From NCBI GenBank assembly GCA_963205185.1, contig CAUJHZ010000061.1, positions 100,861 to 164,860 on the forward strand: DNA of 64,000 bases, written 5' to 3'. Position numbers and translations under genes: made by a program. A model generated the notes under the pieces. That model made no database searches, was not told the origin of the DNA, and saw only the letters and a list, made by a program, of their open reading frames with translations. Source of the DNA: Planctomycetota bacterium (GTDB lineage: Bacteria > Planctomycetota > Phycisphaerae > Phycisphaerales > UBA5793). Of the stretch, positions 1 through 8,106 are shown piece by piece; position 1 is the first letter of the stretch; every line of letters begins with the position of its first letter.

Positions 1-490
1 GCAGGATGCGCGAGTCTTCCGCCAACCGGAACGCCAGCACCGTCGAGTCGAGCACCTCCTGGTTGGTCTCACAGTACAACTGGATCATGGGAAAGTCGCG
101 CAGGTAGAGCGTGTCGCCCTGGTCGGCCCAGATGTTCCACGGCGGGCCAAGCGTGCGATTGACCGCCGCGAGGACGATCGGCAGGCGGTAGTAGCCGGCG
201 ACCATGATGTTCTCGGTCATGTACGCCAACCCGTTGGATGAACTCGCCGTGAACGCGCGGGCACCGGCCATCGCCGCACCGATCGACACGCCCATCGCGC
301 TGTGCTCGCTTTCGACGGCGATGACGCGCCCTTTCGTGAACGGGAACCGCGCGACGAATTCGACGATCTCCGTCTGCGGCGTGATCGGATAGATGCCGCA
401 TGCCGCTCCGCGCCCCACCCGGTTCGCCTCCGCCGCGACGCTCAGCGCGTAGCCGGCCGCGTGATTGCCCGTCACCACTTCGATGGCCAT
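1..490 (-). CDS. porA: 2-oxoacid:ferredoxin oxidoreductase alpha subunit (partial)
   Basis: N-terminal 163 codons of a gene that runs off the left edge. The protein starts MAIEVVTGNHAAGYA and contains the pyrimidine-domain signatures GIYPITPQTEIVEF and ESEHSAMGVSIGAAMAGARAF, followed by WNIWADQGDT. These are typical of the alpha (thiamine-diphosphate pyrimidine) domain of pyruvate or other 2-oxoacid:ferredoxin oxidoreductases, which exchange electrons between ferredoxin and acyl-CoA formation from a 2-oxoacid. The gene lies 30 bp downstream of the fused gamma/flavoprotein gene on the same strand, so the two are probably co-transcribed, and a beta subunit is expected beyond the edge. The substrate (pyruvate versus branched-chain or 2-oxoglutarate) cannot be fixed from this fragment. 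The C-terminus is missing only because the window ends. Confidence 0.85.
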   Translation of the reverse strand, partial: MAIEVVTGNHAAGYALSVAAEANRVGRGAACGIYPITPQTEIVEFVARFPFTKGRVIAVESEHSAMGVSIGAAMAGARAFTASSSNGLAYMTENIMVAGYYRLPIVLAAVNRTLGPPWNIWADQGDTLYLRDFPMIQLYCETNQEVLDSTVLAFRLAEDSRIL

Positions 491-520
491 GGCGGCCTTC
501 CTTTCACGTCGCTGCGGCCA

Positions 521-2731
521 CTACAGGCGCGACATCACCACCACGCCGCGCGGACATTCGGCAGCGCACACACCGCACCCCTTGCAGTAGTCGTAGTCGA
601 AACTGAACTCGTGACCCACGCGCTTGAGCACGCCCTCGGGGCAGTACGTCACGCAGCGATCGCATTCGTTGCACACGCCGCAACTCAGGCACCGCTCGGC
701 TTCACTCGGATCAGCCGCGGTCGCGCGCACCTCGCCGAAATCGAGCCGGCGCTCCTCCGCCGGCCGCGACATGCCGTGATGCGCCGGCTGCGACTCGAAG
801 AGATGCAGCCTCAGCCCCTTGGCGTGGATCACTTCCTGCGCCTCGGGCGTAAGGCCCGGCTGCTCCTGCCCGGTGAAGACGTAATGAATGGCCACCGCCG
901 CCCGCCGCCCGCTGCCGATCGCCGCCGCGACGGTGCCGTCGCCGCTGGCGAGATCGCCGATGGCATACACCGGCGTTTCGAGCAGGCCCATCACATCCTC
1001 GCCATCATGCACCACCGTGCCTTCGGGAAAGATCGAAAGCTCAGGCGACTGCCCCAGCGCCAGCAGGACGCGATCGCACTCGATTGCGAAGTCCGAACCC
1101 GTCACTTCGACTGGACGACGGCGCCCCGATTCATCCGGCTCGCCCGGCCTCATCCGGCGGCAGATGAGTCTCTTGCGCCGGCCGCCGCGCATTGGCTCGA
1201 TGCGCACCGGCAGTGTGAGATAGTCGCAGAGGACGCCTTCTTCGAGCGCCTCGTCGATCTCTTCGTCGATCGCCGGCATCTCCTGGCGCGTGCGGCGATA
1301 GACGATGCGCGCGCCCGCAGCGCCGAGGCGCAGAGCGGAGCGCGCGGCGTCGAACGCCGTGTTGCCGCCGCCGACGATCACCACCGTCTCCCCATCGACG
1401 CGGATCTGGTTTCGCACGGCGCGATCGAGAAAGTCGATGCCCTGCATCACCGTTTCCCCGTCGCCGCCCGCGCCGAGATCCAGGCTGCGCAGTTCCTGCA
1501 GACCCGTCGCCACGAGGACCGCATCGAATTCGAGCGTGAGCCGGTAGAGATCACGCCGCTCGATGCGGCTGTTGAGCCGAACGTCCACGCCCAGTCCGAT
1601 GATGCGATCGATCTCGCGATCGAGTACATCGCGCGGCAGGCGGTACGGCGGAATGCCCGTGCGCAGCAGCCCGCCAAGTTCATCGCCCGCCTCGATGAGC
1701 GTCACGCCATAGCCAAGCAGCGCGAGGTGATACGCCGCAGTGAGCCCCGCCGGACCCGACCCGATGATGCCGACGCGCTGGGCCAGTCGCGGTTGCGCCT
1801 GCAGCCGCGCCTGGCCGTGATCGCCCGCGTAGCGCTCGAGATCGCGCACGTTCACGCCCTCATCCAGCGCGTGGCGATTGCACGACTCCATGCACGGCGC
1901 CGGGCAGACGCGCCCGCACACCGAAGGGAACGGCGTCGTGCGCAGCAGCGTCTCCAGCGCCAGATCCGTCTGTCGGCGCGCCAGGGCCTGCAGAAAGCCC
2001 TGCACGTCGTTGCCCGCCGGGCACACGTGGTTGCACGGCGGCGTCCACTGCCGCCGGTGCGGCTGCTGGGTCGCCCACTGCCCGGTGCGAATCGCCGGCC
2101 GCTGGGCGCCGCCTCCATCAACGATGCCCTGCACGCGCGCTGTCGGCGTCGCAGGATGCGTCGCCTGCGCGCCCTGCCGATCGATGTCCTCCACGAACAC
2201 CACGCGCTCATGTGCCTGCTCGGCGGCAGTGAAGTTGCTGCCGCGAAAGCCCAGATGCTCGAGCGCTTCGTGCACGCTCTCGAGTTCAAACTCAAAAACC
2301 CGCGCCGCCGCGCCCGCCAGCGCCGTGTTGACGATCGGCACGCTGCGCGTTCCAAGTTCGTTTTCGCGCGCAATGGCCGTTGCGTCCACCGTCGCCACGC
2401 GATAGCCCGGAAAGCGCTCGGCGAACTCGTAGGGCAGGCGCGGGTCGTTGATGAGAATCCAGCCGTTGGGCTTGAGGCCGCTCGTGATCGCCGGCCCGAC
2501 GAGCGTGGCGTCGAGCACGATGACGTGATCGGGCTCATAGATGAGGTTGCGATTGGTAATCGGCTGCCGGTCGTAGCGGCAAAAGGCCTGCAGCGGCGCG
2601 CCCGAGCGCTCGGCGGCATACAAGCCAAACGCCTGCACCGAATAGCCGTGCAGAAAGCGGCAGGTGGCGATGATCTTGGCCAGCGTGACGCCGCCCTGAC
2701 CTCCGCGGCCATGAATCCGGATCTCGATCAT
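521..2731 (-). CDS. Fused 2-oxoacid oxidoreductase gamma subunit / NAD(P)H flavoprotein / 2x[4Fe-4S] ferredoxin
   Basis: A 736-residue fusion. Residues 1 to about 180 match the gamma subunit of 2-oxoacid:ferredoxin oxidoreductases (IRIHGRGGQGGV at the start). A cysteine-rich region follows (CNHVCPAGNDVQ, then CGRVCPAPCMESC), as in the Fer4_20 domain of GltD and dihydropyrimidine dehydrogenase. Next come an FAD-binding motif (GIIGSGPAGLTAAYHL) and an NAD(P)H-binding motif (VIVGGGNTAFDAA). The last 60 residues hold two 4Fe-4S motifs (CLSCGVCNECDRCVTYCP and CKGCGVCAAECP). The start at 2731 is chosen because GGGAGG precedes it; an in-frame ATG at 2752 has no such site and is less likely. The protein probably links NAD(P)H to the ferredoxin pool of the oxidoreductase encoded with the following alpha gene. 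The fusion order is the unusual point. Confidence 0.85.
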   Translation of the reverse strand: MIEIRIHGRGGQGGVTLAKIIATCRFLHGYSVQAFGLYAAERSGAPLQAFCRYDRQPITNRNLIYEPDHVIVLDATLVGPAITSGLKPNGWILINDPRLPYEFAERFPGYRVATVDATAIARENELGTRSVPIVNTALAGAAARVFEFELESVHEALEHLGFRGSNFTAAEQAHERVVFVEDIDRQGAQATHPATPTARVQGIVDGGGAQRPAIRTGQWATQQPHRRQWTPPCNHVCPAGNDVQGFLQALARRQTDLALETLLRTTPFPSVCGRVCPAPCMESCNRHALDEGVNVRDLERYAGDHGQARLQAQPRLAQRVGIIGSGPAGLTAAYHLALLGYGVTLIEAGDELGGLLRTGIPPYRLPRDVLDREIDRIIGLGVDVRLNSRIERRDLYRLTLEFDAVLVATGLQELRSLDLGAGGDGETVMQGIDFLDRAVRNQIRVDGETVVIVGGGNTAFDAARSALRLGAAGARIVYRRTRQEMPAIDEEIDEALEEGVLCDYLTLPVRIEPMRGGRRKRLICRRMRPGEPDESGRRRPVEVTGSDFAIECDRVLLALGQSPELSIFPEGTVVHDGEDVMGLLETPVYAIGDLASGDGTVAAAIGSGRRAAVAIHYVFTGQEQPGLTPEAQEVIHAKGLRLHLFESQPAHHGMSRPAEERRLDFGEVRATAADPSEAERCLSCGVCNECDRCVTYCPEGVLKRVGHEFSFDYDYCKGCGVCAAECPRGVVVMSRL

Positions 2732-2974
2732 CGGCAACCTCCCGGGCTGCATGTCAGCGACATGACCCCAGGATCACAGCGGCCGATGAGCCTTTCCCCA
2801 ATGACGCGGCCCGCCGATCCGGGCGATCAGTCCCTGATCCATGTGATTATCGAGGATTGGGCGCGCCGGACATACGGGGCGAGATTCCCGAAAGCGCACC
2901 GCCGCCTCCGGGCAGCCGACCGCGGGAGCCTCGCAGGTTGGAGCGGGCAAGAGGCGCGAGAACCGCACCTCCAA

Positions 2975-3048
2975 AGGCCGGAGCGGGATTCGAACCCGCG
3001 AATAACGGATTTGCAATCCGTCCCCTTGGACCGCTTGGGTATCCGGCC
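2975..3048 (-). tRNA. tRNA-Cys (GCA)
   Basis: A complete cloverleaf can be read on the minus strand. The acceptor stem GGCCGGA/TCCGGCC is perfect. The anticodon stem ACGGA/TCCGT encloses TTGCAAA with anticodon GCA. The T arm CGCGGGTTCGAATCCCGC is standard. The base after the acceptor is U73, the discriminator used by bacterial tRNA-Cys. CCA is not encoded. Confidence 0.95.
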
Positions 3049-3109
3049 GGTCGATCCCAAGGGTAGACGACGAGCCCGGAAATGACAACGCGGCCCCCGT
3101 GCCGCATCC

Positions 3110-4138
3110 TCAGCACGCGCGCTCCAGAACAAACGCACAGTCCCGCTCGCCTTCCAGCCGCCCCGTCGCCAACTCAATCGCCGCATCTGATTCGTCAATC
3201 GCGATCCACGTTCGCCCGGAGCGCTGCGCCGCCACTGCCGTCGTTCCGCTGCCGCAGCACGGGTCCATCACGGTGCCGCCCTTTGGGCACAGCGACTCGA
3301 TGAGCACCTCCAGCAGCCGCAGCGGCTTTTGCGTCGGATAGCCGCAGCGCTGCGCATCCGTCGCCGCCAGCGCCGGAATGTCGAGCACCGATTCGAGCGG
3401 TTTGCCGCCCTTGAAGTCGTAGCGCTTGCCGTAACTCATCATGTACCGGCCGCGCTCATCCTCATGGCAATACTTGCGGCTCTGCGCTGGCGTCACTTCG
3501 CCGCGCTGCCTTCTGAAGTAGTACCCGCTCGATCTGCCGTACACGGCAATACAGTCGTGCTTGCGCAAAAAGTGGCGCGAGGCTGTCGCGTTGCCCAAGC
3601 CGTACTTCCAGATGAGTTCGTTGATGAACCGCTCGGCGCCGAAGTGCTCGTCGAGCAGGCAGCGCGCGTGGGCCGAGGCGCGATAATCGACATGCACCGC
3701 CATCGAGCCCGTCTCGCGCAGCACCGGCCGGCACAGGGCCACGAGATCATCAAGGAAATTGAGATACTGCGTTTCGTCCCACCGGTCGCCGTAGGCCGTC
3801 TGCCGCCCACCGCCGCCATCCCGGCCGGCGCGGAGGAAGTGATCGCGATCGGTTCTGAACGGCGGATCGACGTAGATGAAATCCACCGACGCGCCGGGCA
3901 CGCTCGCCAGCGCAGCGCGAAAGTCGCCGTGCACGAGCCGGTTGCCCCCCGCCTGCCCGATCGTCCGCACGAGTTCGACGCGCCCCGCTCGCGTCTGCGG
4001 CCGCCTTCGCCGCCCGGCCTCGTCAAACTTGCCGGGCCAGACGAGTTGCACCCCCGCCGGCGCATCGGAGGGCGCAGCGACCTCCACGGCTCCCAGAGCC
4101 GGTTCCGACGCATCCTGGGCCGTTCGAGGGCGCGGCAT
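3110..4138 (-). CDS. DNA methyltransferase, N6-adenine/N4-cytosine type (orphan)
   Basis: A 342-residue amino-methyltransferase. The catalytic motif DPPF is at about residue 88 (VDFIYVDPPF), near the N-terminus. The AdoMet-binding motif DPCCGSGTT is at about residue 290, after GYPTQKPLRLLE. This order (motif IV before motif I) is that of beta-class DNA methylases that methylate adenine N6 or cytosine N4. No restriction endonuclase is adjacent: the neighbours are tRNA-Cys and tRNA-Ile. It is therefore probably an orphan methylase, either regulatory or a relic of a restriction system. The first 50 residues are Ala/Pro-rich and the start lacks a clear ribosome-binding site, so the true start could be somewhat downstream. 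Target specificity cannot be predicted. Confidence 0.8.
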   Translation of the reverse strand: MPRPRTAQDASEPALGAVEVAAPSDAPAGVQLVWPGKFDEAGRRRRPQTRAGRVELVRTIGQAGGNRLVHGDFRAALASVPGASVDFIYVDPPFRTDRDHFLRAGRDGGGGRQTAYGDRWDETQYLNFLDDLVALCRPVLRETGSMAVHVDYRASAHARCLLDEHFGAERFINELIWKYGLGNATASRHFLRKHDCIAVYGRSSGYYFRRQRGEVTPAQSRKYCHEDERGRYMMSYGKRYDFKGGKPLESVLDIPALAATDAQRCGYPTQKPLRLLEVLIESLCPKGGTVMDPCCGSGTTAVAAQRSGRTWIAIDESDAAIELATGRLEGERDCAFVLERAC

Positions 4139-4262
4139 GGGCCAATCATAAGCGATCCCGCCGTCTTGACGGCACGGCGTGACGCGCCGATACTTGCCTT
4201 CCCGCCGCGGCCGGCTTCCAATCGCATCGGATGGCGATTGGGGGTCCCGCCCCGCGACGAGC

Positions 4263-4336
4263 GGGCTTGTAGCTCAGTTGGTCAGAGCGCACCGCTGATA
4301 ACGGTGAGGTCGGAGGTTCGAATCCTCCCAGGCCCA
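4263..4336 (+). tRNA. tRNA-Ile (GAT)
   Basis: The acceptor stem GGGCTTG pairs with CAGGCCC and is followed by discriminator A. The D arm is AGCTCAGTTGGTCAGAGC. The anticodon stem-loop is CCGCT-GAT-AACGG, giving anticodon GAT. The T arm is GGAGGTTCGAATCCTCC. CCA is not encoded. It stands alone here rather than inside an rRNA operon. Confidence 0.95.
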
Positions 4337-4385
4337 TTCAAAGGCCCGGCTGCCACCGCACCCGGTCCCATAGCCCAAGCCGACC

Positions 4386-4419
4386 CGCCGCCGAGAGACT
4401 CGGCGGCGTTTGGTTTTTT
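4386..4419 (+). terminator. Rho-independent terminator
   Basis: A perfect 10-bp stem CGCCGCCGAG/CTCGGCGGCG with loop AGA is followed directly by TTTGGTTTTTT. It lies about 50 bp after tRNA-Ile on the same strand and probably ends that transcript. Confidence 0.88.
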
Positions 4420-4570
4420 CTCAAGTTTCGTCAAGACGCCGCACCCCGTTTCGGGTACGCTGGAAGAGATCGCCAATGCTGCGAGTTACGCTCCATGACC
4501 AGAAGCGTGATTCGCGTTTGTGCCGGGACCGCATCGCGATCCATGAGAGGGAATCCAGATTGGAGAGACA

Positions 4571-6118
4571 ATGGCCGCATCGCACTCGTGCAAGGCAACT
4601 GGCTTCGTCGGCCTGTCACCGCTAGCTCTCAGTCTTGGCGCGACCGGCGTTTCGGTTGGTTCGGCCAGTGGCCAGATCCAGTTGGAGCGGTGGCTTGACT
4701 TCCAGAGTGAGCGTGTCATTCGGGAATACGTGACTGCGGACCTCAATGGCGATGAGTTGAACGATGTCGCGCTGCTAGACGGCAATCTGTGGGTCTATTT
4801 CAACAACGGAGACGGAACATTCGAACAGGTCGATCTGGGCATCGATGTCTGGCTCGGCCATGGCCTGAACGCGGAAGATCTCGATCGCATCGGAACCATC
4901 GATCTGGTCTGGGCAAACAACTCCCCGAGCCTCTTCGTCTACTACAACGACGGCACTGGCCGGAATGGTGAACTCAGGGAGTTTCCCATCGATGGCCATG
5001 GACTGAACAACCTCGTCGTCGCCGACCTGGAGGGAGATGGCTACGCGGATGTGGTCGGCAGCGCGGAAGAAGGCTGGCACGTTGGTACTGCAACCATATA
5101 TGTCATTGCAAACCGATTCGGTGAGTTCGAAGAGACCCAGGCGATATCCGCCGGTGTAAGCGACTTGCTCGCGTGCCGGGCCGGAGACTTTGATGGTGAT
5201 GGCGATGCAGACGTTGCGGCGCTCACTGCCGATTGGTACGACTACTTCGGCTACCTGAAGCTGGACTTTGCTCAGATCAGCGTGCTGACGAATACCGGGG
5301 CTGGCGAATTGGAGTTGTCTCATAGCATTCGGTTGCCCTACGGCCAAGGTCGCGACGAAGCTCCAATGGGGTTGGCGACGGGAGACATGGATGGAGATAG
5401 CGACCTCGATCTGGTCATTAGCACCTACTACGACGATCCTGAAGTTCGCATACTGGAGAACCTCGGGAATGCAGGGAGCTTTATCGTCCACCCCGCGATT
5501 CCCATCGGCAGTTGGCCGCCGAGTCACTCGTGGGTGTCAGTCCGCGACCTTGATGGAGATGGTCGGCTGGACATTGTCTTCTCCAGCGCGCCAAACGAAA
5601 CGTACTGGACGCTCCAGAACGACGGTGCCCTTACCTTTACAGCCACCGAGTATCCGCTGAATCGCCCAGCAGCGGGATTGCCTCACCTCGCCGATCTGAC
5701 GCGCGACGGACGATACGATTTGCTCGTTGGAGAATACTTCGGCATTGAGTTTGTGCGAAACATCTCGCCGCTCAGCGGTCCGTACCTTGAGCACGGCCCG
5801 CTGCATCGCGGGCAGTTGGTTGACTTGGTTGTCACGGAAGCCGAACCCGGCGAGAAGGTGTACTTCCTCTGCTCTCTGCAGGGAACAGGAAACTCACTTG
5901 GCATCGAGGAACTCGGCGGACTCACTCTGGACCTCCAATCCCCGATCCGGACGGTCACCAGTGTCCGCGCCGATGAAAATGGCACGGCACGAACGCGGGT
6001 GAGGGTCCCTTCCTCTGCTCTTCTCAGATCAATCGGGCTGCAAGCCGTCATTCGAAGGGGACCGGAAGGACAAGAGTCGGTTAAGACTCCGTTCGATGAA
6101 GCGCGAATTCGTGAGTGA
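4571..6118 (+). CDS. Exported FG-GAP/VCBS repeat beta-propeller protein
   Basis: A 515-residue protein with a hydrophobic N-terminal segment (about residues 10-35) that could be a signal peptide. It carries repeated FG-GAP/VCBS units with calcium-loop-like motifs: DLNGDELNDVAL, DLEGDGYADVV, DFDGDGDADVAAL, DMDGDSDLDLVIS and DLDGDGRLDIVFS. The last 110 residues form a separate domain without these repeats. Such repeats fold into a propeller used in cell-surface or secreted binding proteins; no enzyme motif is visible. GGAGAG lies 3-4 bases upstream of the ATG. Base composition is visibly less GC-rich than in its neighbours, which may indicate a more recent acquisition. It stands as a single gene between a tRNA and an unrelated permease. 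Confidence 0.8.
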   Translation: MAASHSCKATGFVGLSPLALSLGATGVSVGSASGQIQLERWLDFQSERVIREYVTADLNGDELNDVALLDGNLWVYFNNGDGTFEQVDLGIDVWLGHGLNAEDLDRIGTIDLVWANNSPSLFVYYNDGTGRNGELREFPIDGHGLNNLVVADLEGDGYADVVGSAEEGWHVGTATIYVIANRFGEFEETQAISAGVSDLLACRAGDFDGDGDADVAALTADWYDYFGYLKLDFAQISVLTNTGAGELELSHSIRLPYGQGRDEAPMGLATGDMDGDSDLDLVISTYYDDPEVRILENLGNAGSFIVHPAIPIGSWPPSHSWVSVRDLDGDGRLDIVFSSAPNETYWTLQNDGALTFTATEYPLNRPAAGLPHLADLTRDGRYDLLVGEYFGIEFVRNISPLSGPYLEHGPLHRGQLVDLVVTEAEPGEKVYFLCSLQGTGNSLGIEELGGLTLDLQSPIRTVTSVRADENGTARTRVRVPSSALLRSIGLQAVIRRGPEGQESVKTPFDEARIRE

Positions 6119-6213
6119 TTGCCCTGGCTGAGCGGATTGCCCCGTCTCCGAATTGTCCGCCATGCTAATGTTGTCGCCAGTGGTCTCCGAGGCTTTAGGA
6201 ATCGAAAGCACGG

Positions 6214-7545
6214 ATGGGCATTCCCAACCCGAATGAGCCAGCGCCGGCCGTGCTTCGCCGGGACGTCGGGGTGTTCGGCGCGACGATGATGGGCATGGGC
6301 TCGATCGTCGGCACCGGCGTGTTCGTCAGCATCGGCATCGCCGCGGGCCTCGCCGGGCCCGCCGTCATCCTCGCCATCGTCATCGCGGCCGCGCTGGCCG
6401 TGTGCAACGCGCTGAGCAGCGCCCAGCTCGCGGCGCGCTACCCCGTCAGCGGCGGCACGTACGAATACGGCTACCGCCTGCTCAACGGGCCCGCGGGCTT
6501 CACCGCCGGCTGGATGTTTCTCTGCGCCAAGAGCGCCTCGGCCGCCACGGCGGCGCTCGGCTTTGCCGGCTACCTGCTGCACAGTCTCGACGTTCCCGCC
6601 GACGGCCGCCTCGTTCCCGTCGCCGTCGGCTGCGTGGCGATTCTCACGGCCGTTGTCCTCGCCGGCGTGCGCCGGGCCAGCGGGTTCAACATTGTCATCG
6701 TCTCCATCACCCTGGCGTCGCTCACGGCGTTCATCCTCGCGGGGCTGCCCACGGTTGCGCAGCGCGGCGGCGCCAACCTGACGCCGTTCTTTGATAGCGC
6801 CGGCGGCAGCGCCTGGGATTCGCTGCGGGCGCTGCTGCACGCCTGCGCGCTCATGTTCGTCGCCTACACCGGCTACGGCCGCATCGCCACGCTGGGTGAA
6901 GAGGTCCGCTCGCCGCGGCAGACGATCCCGCGCGCGATCATCATCACGCTCATTCTCTCGGCGTCGCTCTATGTGGCGGTGTCTGTCGTCGCCGTGGGCG
7001 CGCTGGGTTCGGCGCGCCTGAGCGAGGCGACGCAGTCGCAGGCGGCGCCGCTGGAGATCGCCGCCGAGCATCTCGCGTGGCCGCAGGTGCGCTGGATCGT
7101 CGCCGTGGGAGCGATGACGGCGATGCTCGGCGTGCTGCTCAATCTCATTCTCGGCCTGTCGCGCGTGCTGCTGGCCATGGGCAGGCGGCGCGACATGCCC
7201 GCAGCGGTCGCGAAGATCAGCGCCCGCCACAGCACGCCCTTCGTCGCCGTCATCCTCGTCGGCATCATGATCGCGGGCCTGGCGTGCATCGGCAGCGTGA
7301 AGACGACGTGGTCGTTCAGCGCCTTCACCGTGCTCATCTACTACGCCATCACGAATCTCGCAGCGCTGCGCCTGCCGGCCGAGCAGCGCCTCTACTCGCG
7401 CCTCTTCTCGTGGGGCGGATTGATCGGCTGCATCTTCCTCGCGTTGTGGGTGGAGTCGCAGATCTGGCTCGCCGGACTGGGCCTCATCGCCGCGGGCCTG
7501 GTCTGGCACACCGTCGCCCGCACACTCGCGCGGCGGCGGGGGTGA
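6214..7545 (+). CDS. APC-family amino acid permease
   Basis: A 443-residue integral membrane protein with about 12 hydrophobic segments. The first segment contains MGMGSIVGTGVFVSIG, the APC-superfamily motif in which the backbone of helix 1 binds the amino acid carboxylate. The second contains SSAQLAARYPVSGGTYEYGYRLL, also characteristic. It is predicted to bring amino acids or polyamines across the inner membrane, probably with protons; the substrate is not determinable. The gene is monocistronic and converges with the ccm operon, with only about 20 bp between the two stop codons. The ribosome-binding site is weak (AGGA about 14 bases upstream). Confidence 0.85.
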   Translation: MGIPNPNEPAPAVLRRDVGVFGATMMGMGSIVGTGVFVSIGIAAGLAGPAVILAIVIAAALAVCNALSSAQLAARYPVSGGTYEYGYRLLNGPAGFTAGWMFLCAKSASAATAALGFAGYLLHSLDVPADGRLVPVAVGCVAILTAVVLAGVRRASGFNIVIVSITLASLTAFILAGLPTVAQRGGANLTPFFDSAGGSAWDSLRALLHACALMFVAYTGYGRIATLGEEVRSPRQTIPRAIIITLILSASLYVAVSVVAVGALGSARLSEATQSQAAPLEIAAEHLAWPQVRWIVAVGAMTAMLGVLLNLILGLSRVLLAMGRRRDMPAAVAKISARHSTPFVAVILVGIMIAGLACIGSVKTTWSFSAFTVLIYYAITNLAALRLPAEQRLYSRLFSWGGLIGCIFLALWVESQIWLAGLGLIAAGLVWHTVARTLARRRG

Positions 7546-7566
7546 TCATCACCCGCTCGGCGCGGC

Positions 7567-7938
7567 TCAGCCGGGATGCTGACGCCTGGACGTCTCAACC
7601 TTTTCGAGCGCATCGACGACCAAGCTGGCATAGCGGCTCAGCGGACACTGCCGCGTCGCGCGCGGCGCACAGAAGTCGCCCGCGGTATGGTGGCTTTGGC
7701 ACGACTGGCAGATGAGTTCGCGCATGGCGTCTTCATACGGCGCCAGCGACTCAGAGTGAATGCGATGGACGATCAGCCGGAGGCGCGGCAGGTTCAAAAA
7801 GATCGTGCATCCCGGCTCGCAGGGACGCGGCTCATCGAAGGGCCAGTCGCCCCCGGCCGGCTCGCGCTGGCTGCATTGGGGGCAAACTTCGGCGCGCAGG
7901 CCGCGCTTCATGACTTCGAGTGTGGGCAGATGTTGCAT
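7567..7938 (-). CDS. Cysteine-rich small protein at the end of the ccm operon (unknown function)
   Basis: A 123-residue soluble protein with paired cysteines: CPQC near residue 20, CEPGC near residue 41, CQSC near residue 77, and a further Cys/His group (HHTAGDFC, then QC). This pattern suggests one or two zinc-ribbon-like knuckles or an iron-sulfur site. A G-rich site (GGGGGG) lies about 6 bases before the ATG. It is the last gene of the ccmE-F-x-A-B-C-D run, about 40 bp after ccmD. I do not recognise the family; its place suggests a link to cytochrome maturation or redox metabolism, but that is inference only. Confidence 0.65.
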   Translation of the reverse strand: MQHLPTLEVMKRGLRAEVCPQCSQREPAGGDWPFDEPRPCEPGCTIFLNLPRLRLIVHRIHSESLAPYEDAMRELICQSCQSHHTAGDFCAPRATRQCPLSRYASLVVDALEKVETSRRQHPG

Positions 7939-7977
7939 GGCAGACCCCCCGGGCGCACCGGCCCGCAGGAAATTGGA

Positions 7978-8106
7978 TCAGAAGCCGCCTCGACCACGGC
8001 CGGAGCGCGTCAGACGCGAATGCTCCAGCCACGACCACATCGCAAAGCCGCCGATGAGAATGAAACTCACTGCATAAGCGAGAATGGCATACTGCGTTGC
8101 GTTCAC
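7978..8106 (-). CDS. ccmD: CcmD-like small membrane protein of the haem exporter
   Basis: A short gene of 42 residues starting with GTG. The protein has one hydrophobic helix (about residues 6-26, with YAILAYAVSFILIGGF) and then a basic tail (RLTRSGRGRGG). This is the size, topology and charge pattern of CcmD, which holds CcmABC together and helps release holo-CcmE. The start overlaps the ccmC stop by four bases (GTGA) and is preceded by GGAGG at the right distance. It is too short to be found by usual ORF cutoffs, but its position directly after ccmC is the expected one. Confidence 0.85.
   Translation of the reverse strand: MNATQYAILAYAVSFILIGGFAMWSWLEHSRLTRSGRGRGGF

Noticed and set aside
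302..3085. Open frame of more than 900 codons on the plus strand opposite the oxidoreductase genes
   Set aside because: It is antisense to clear domains on the minus strand and is Arg/His/Ala-rich without any family motif, as expected of a shadow frame in GC-rich DNA.
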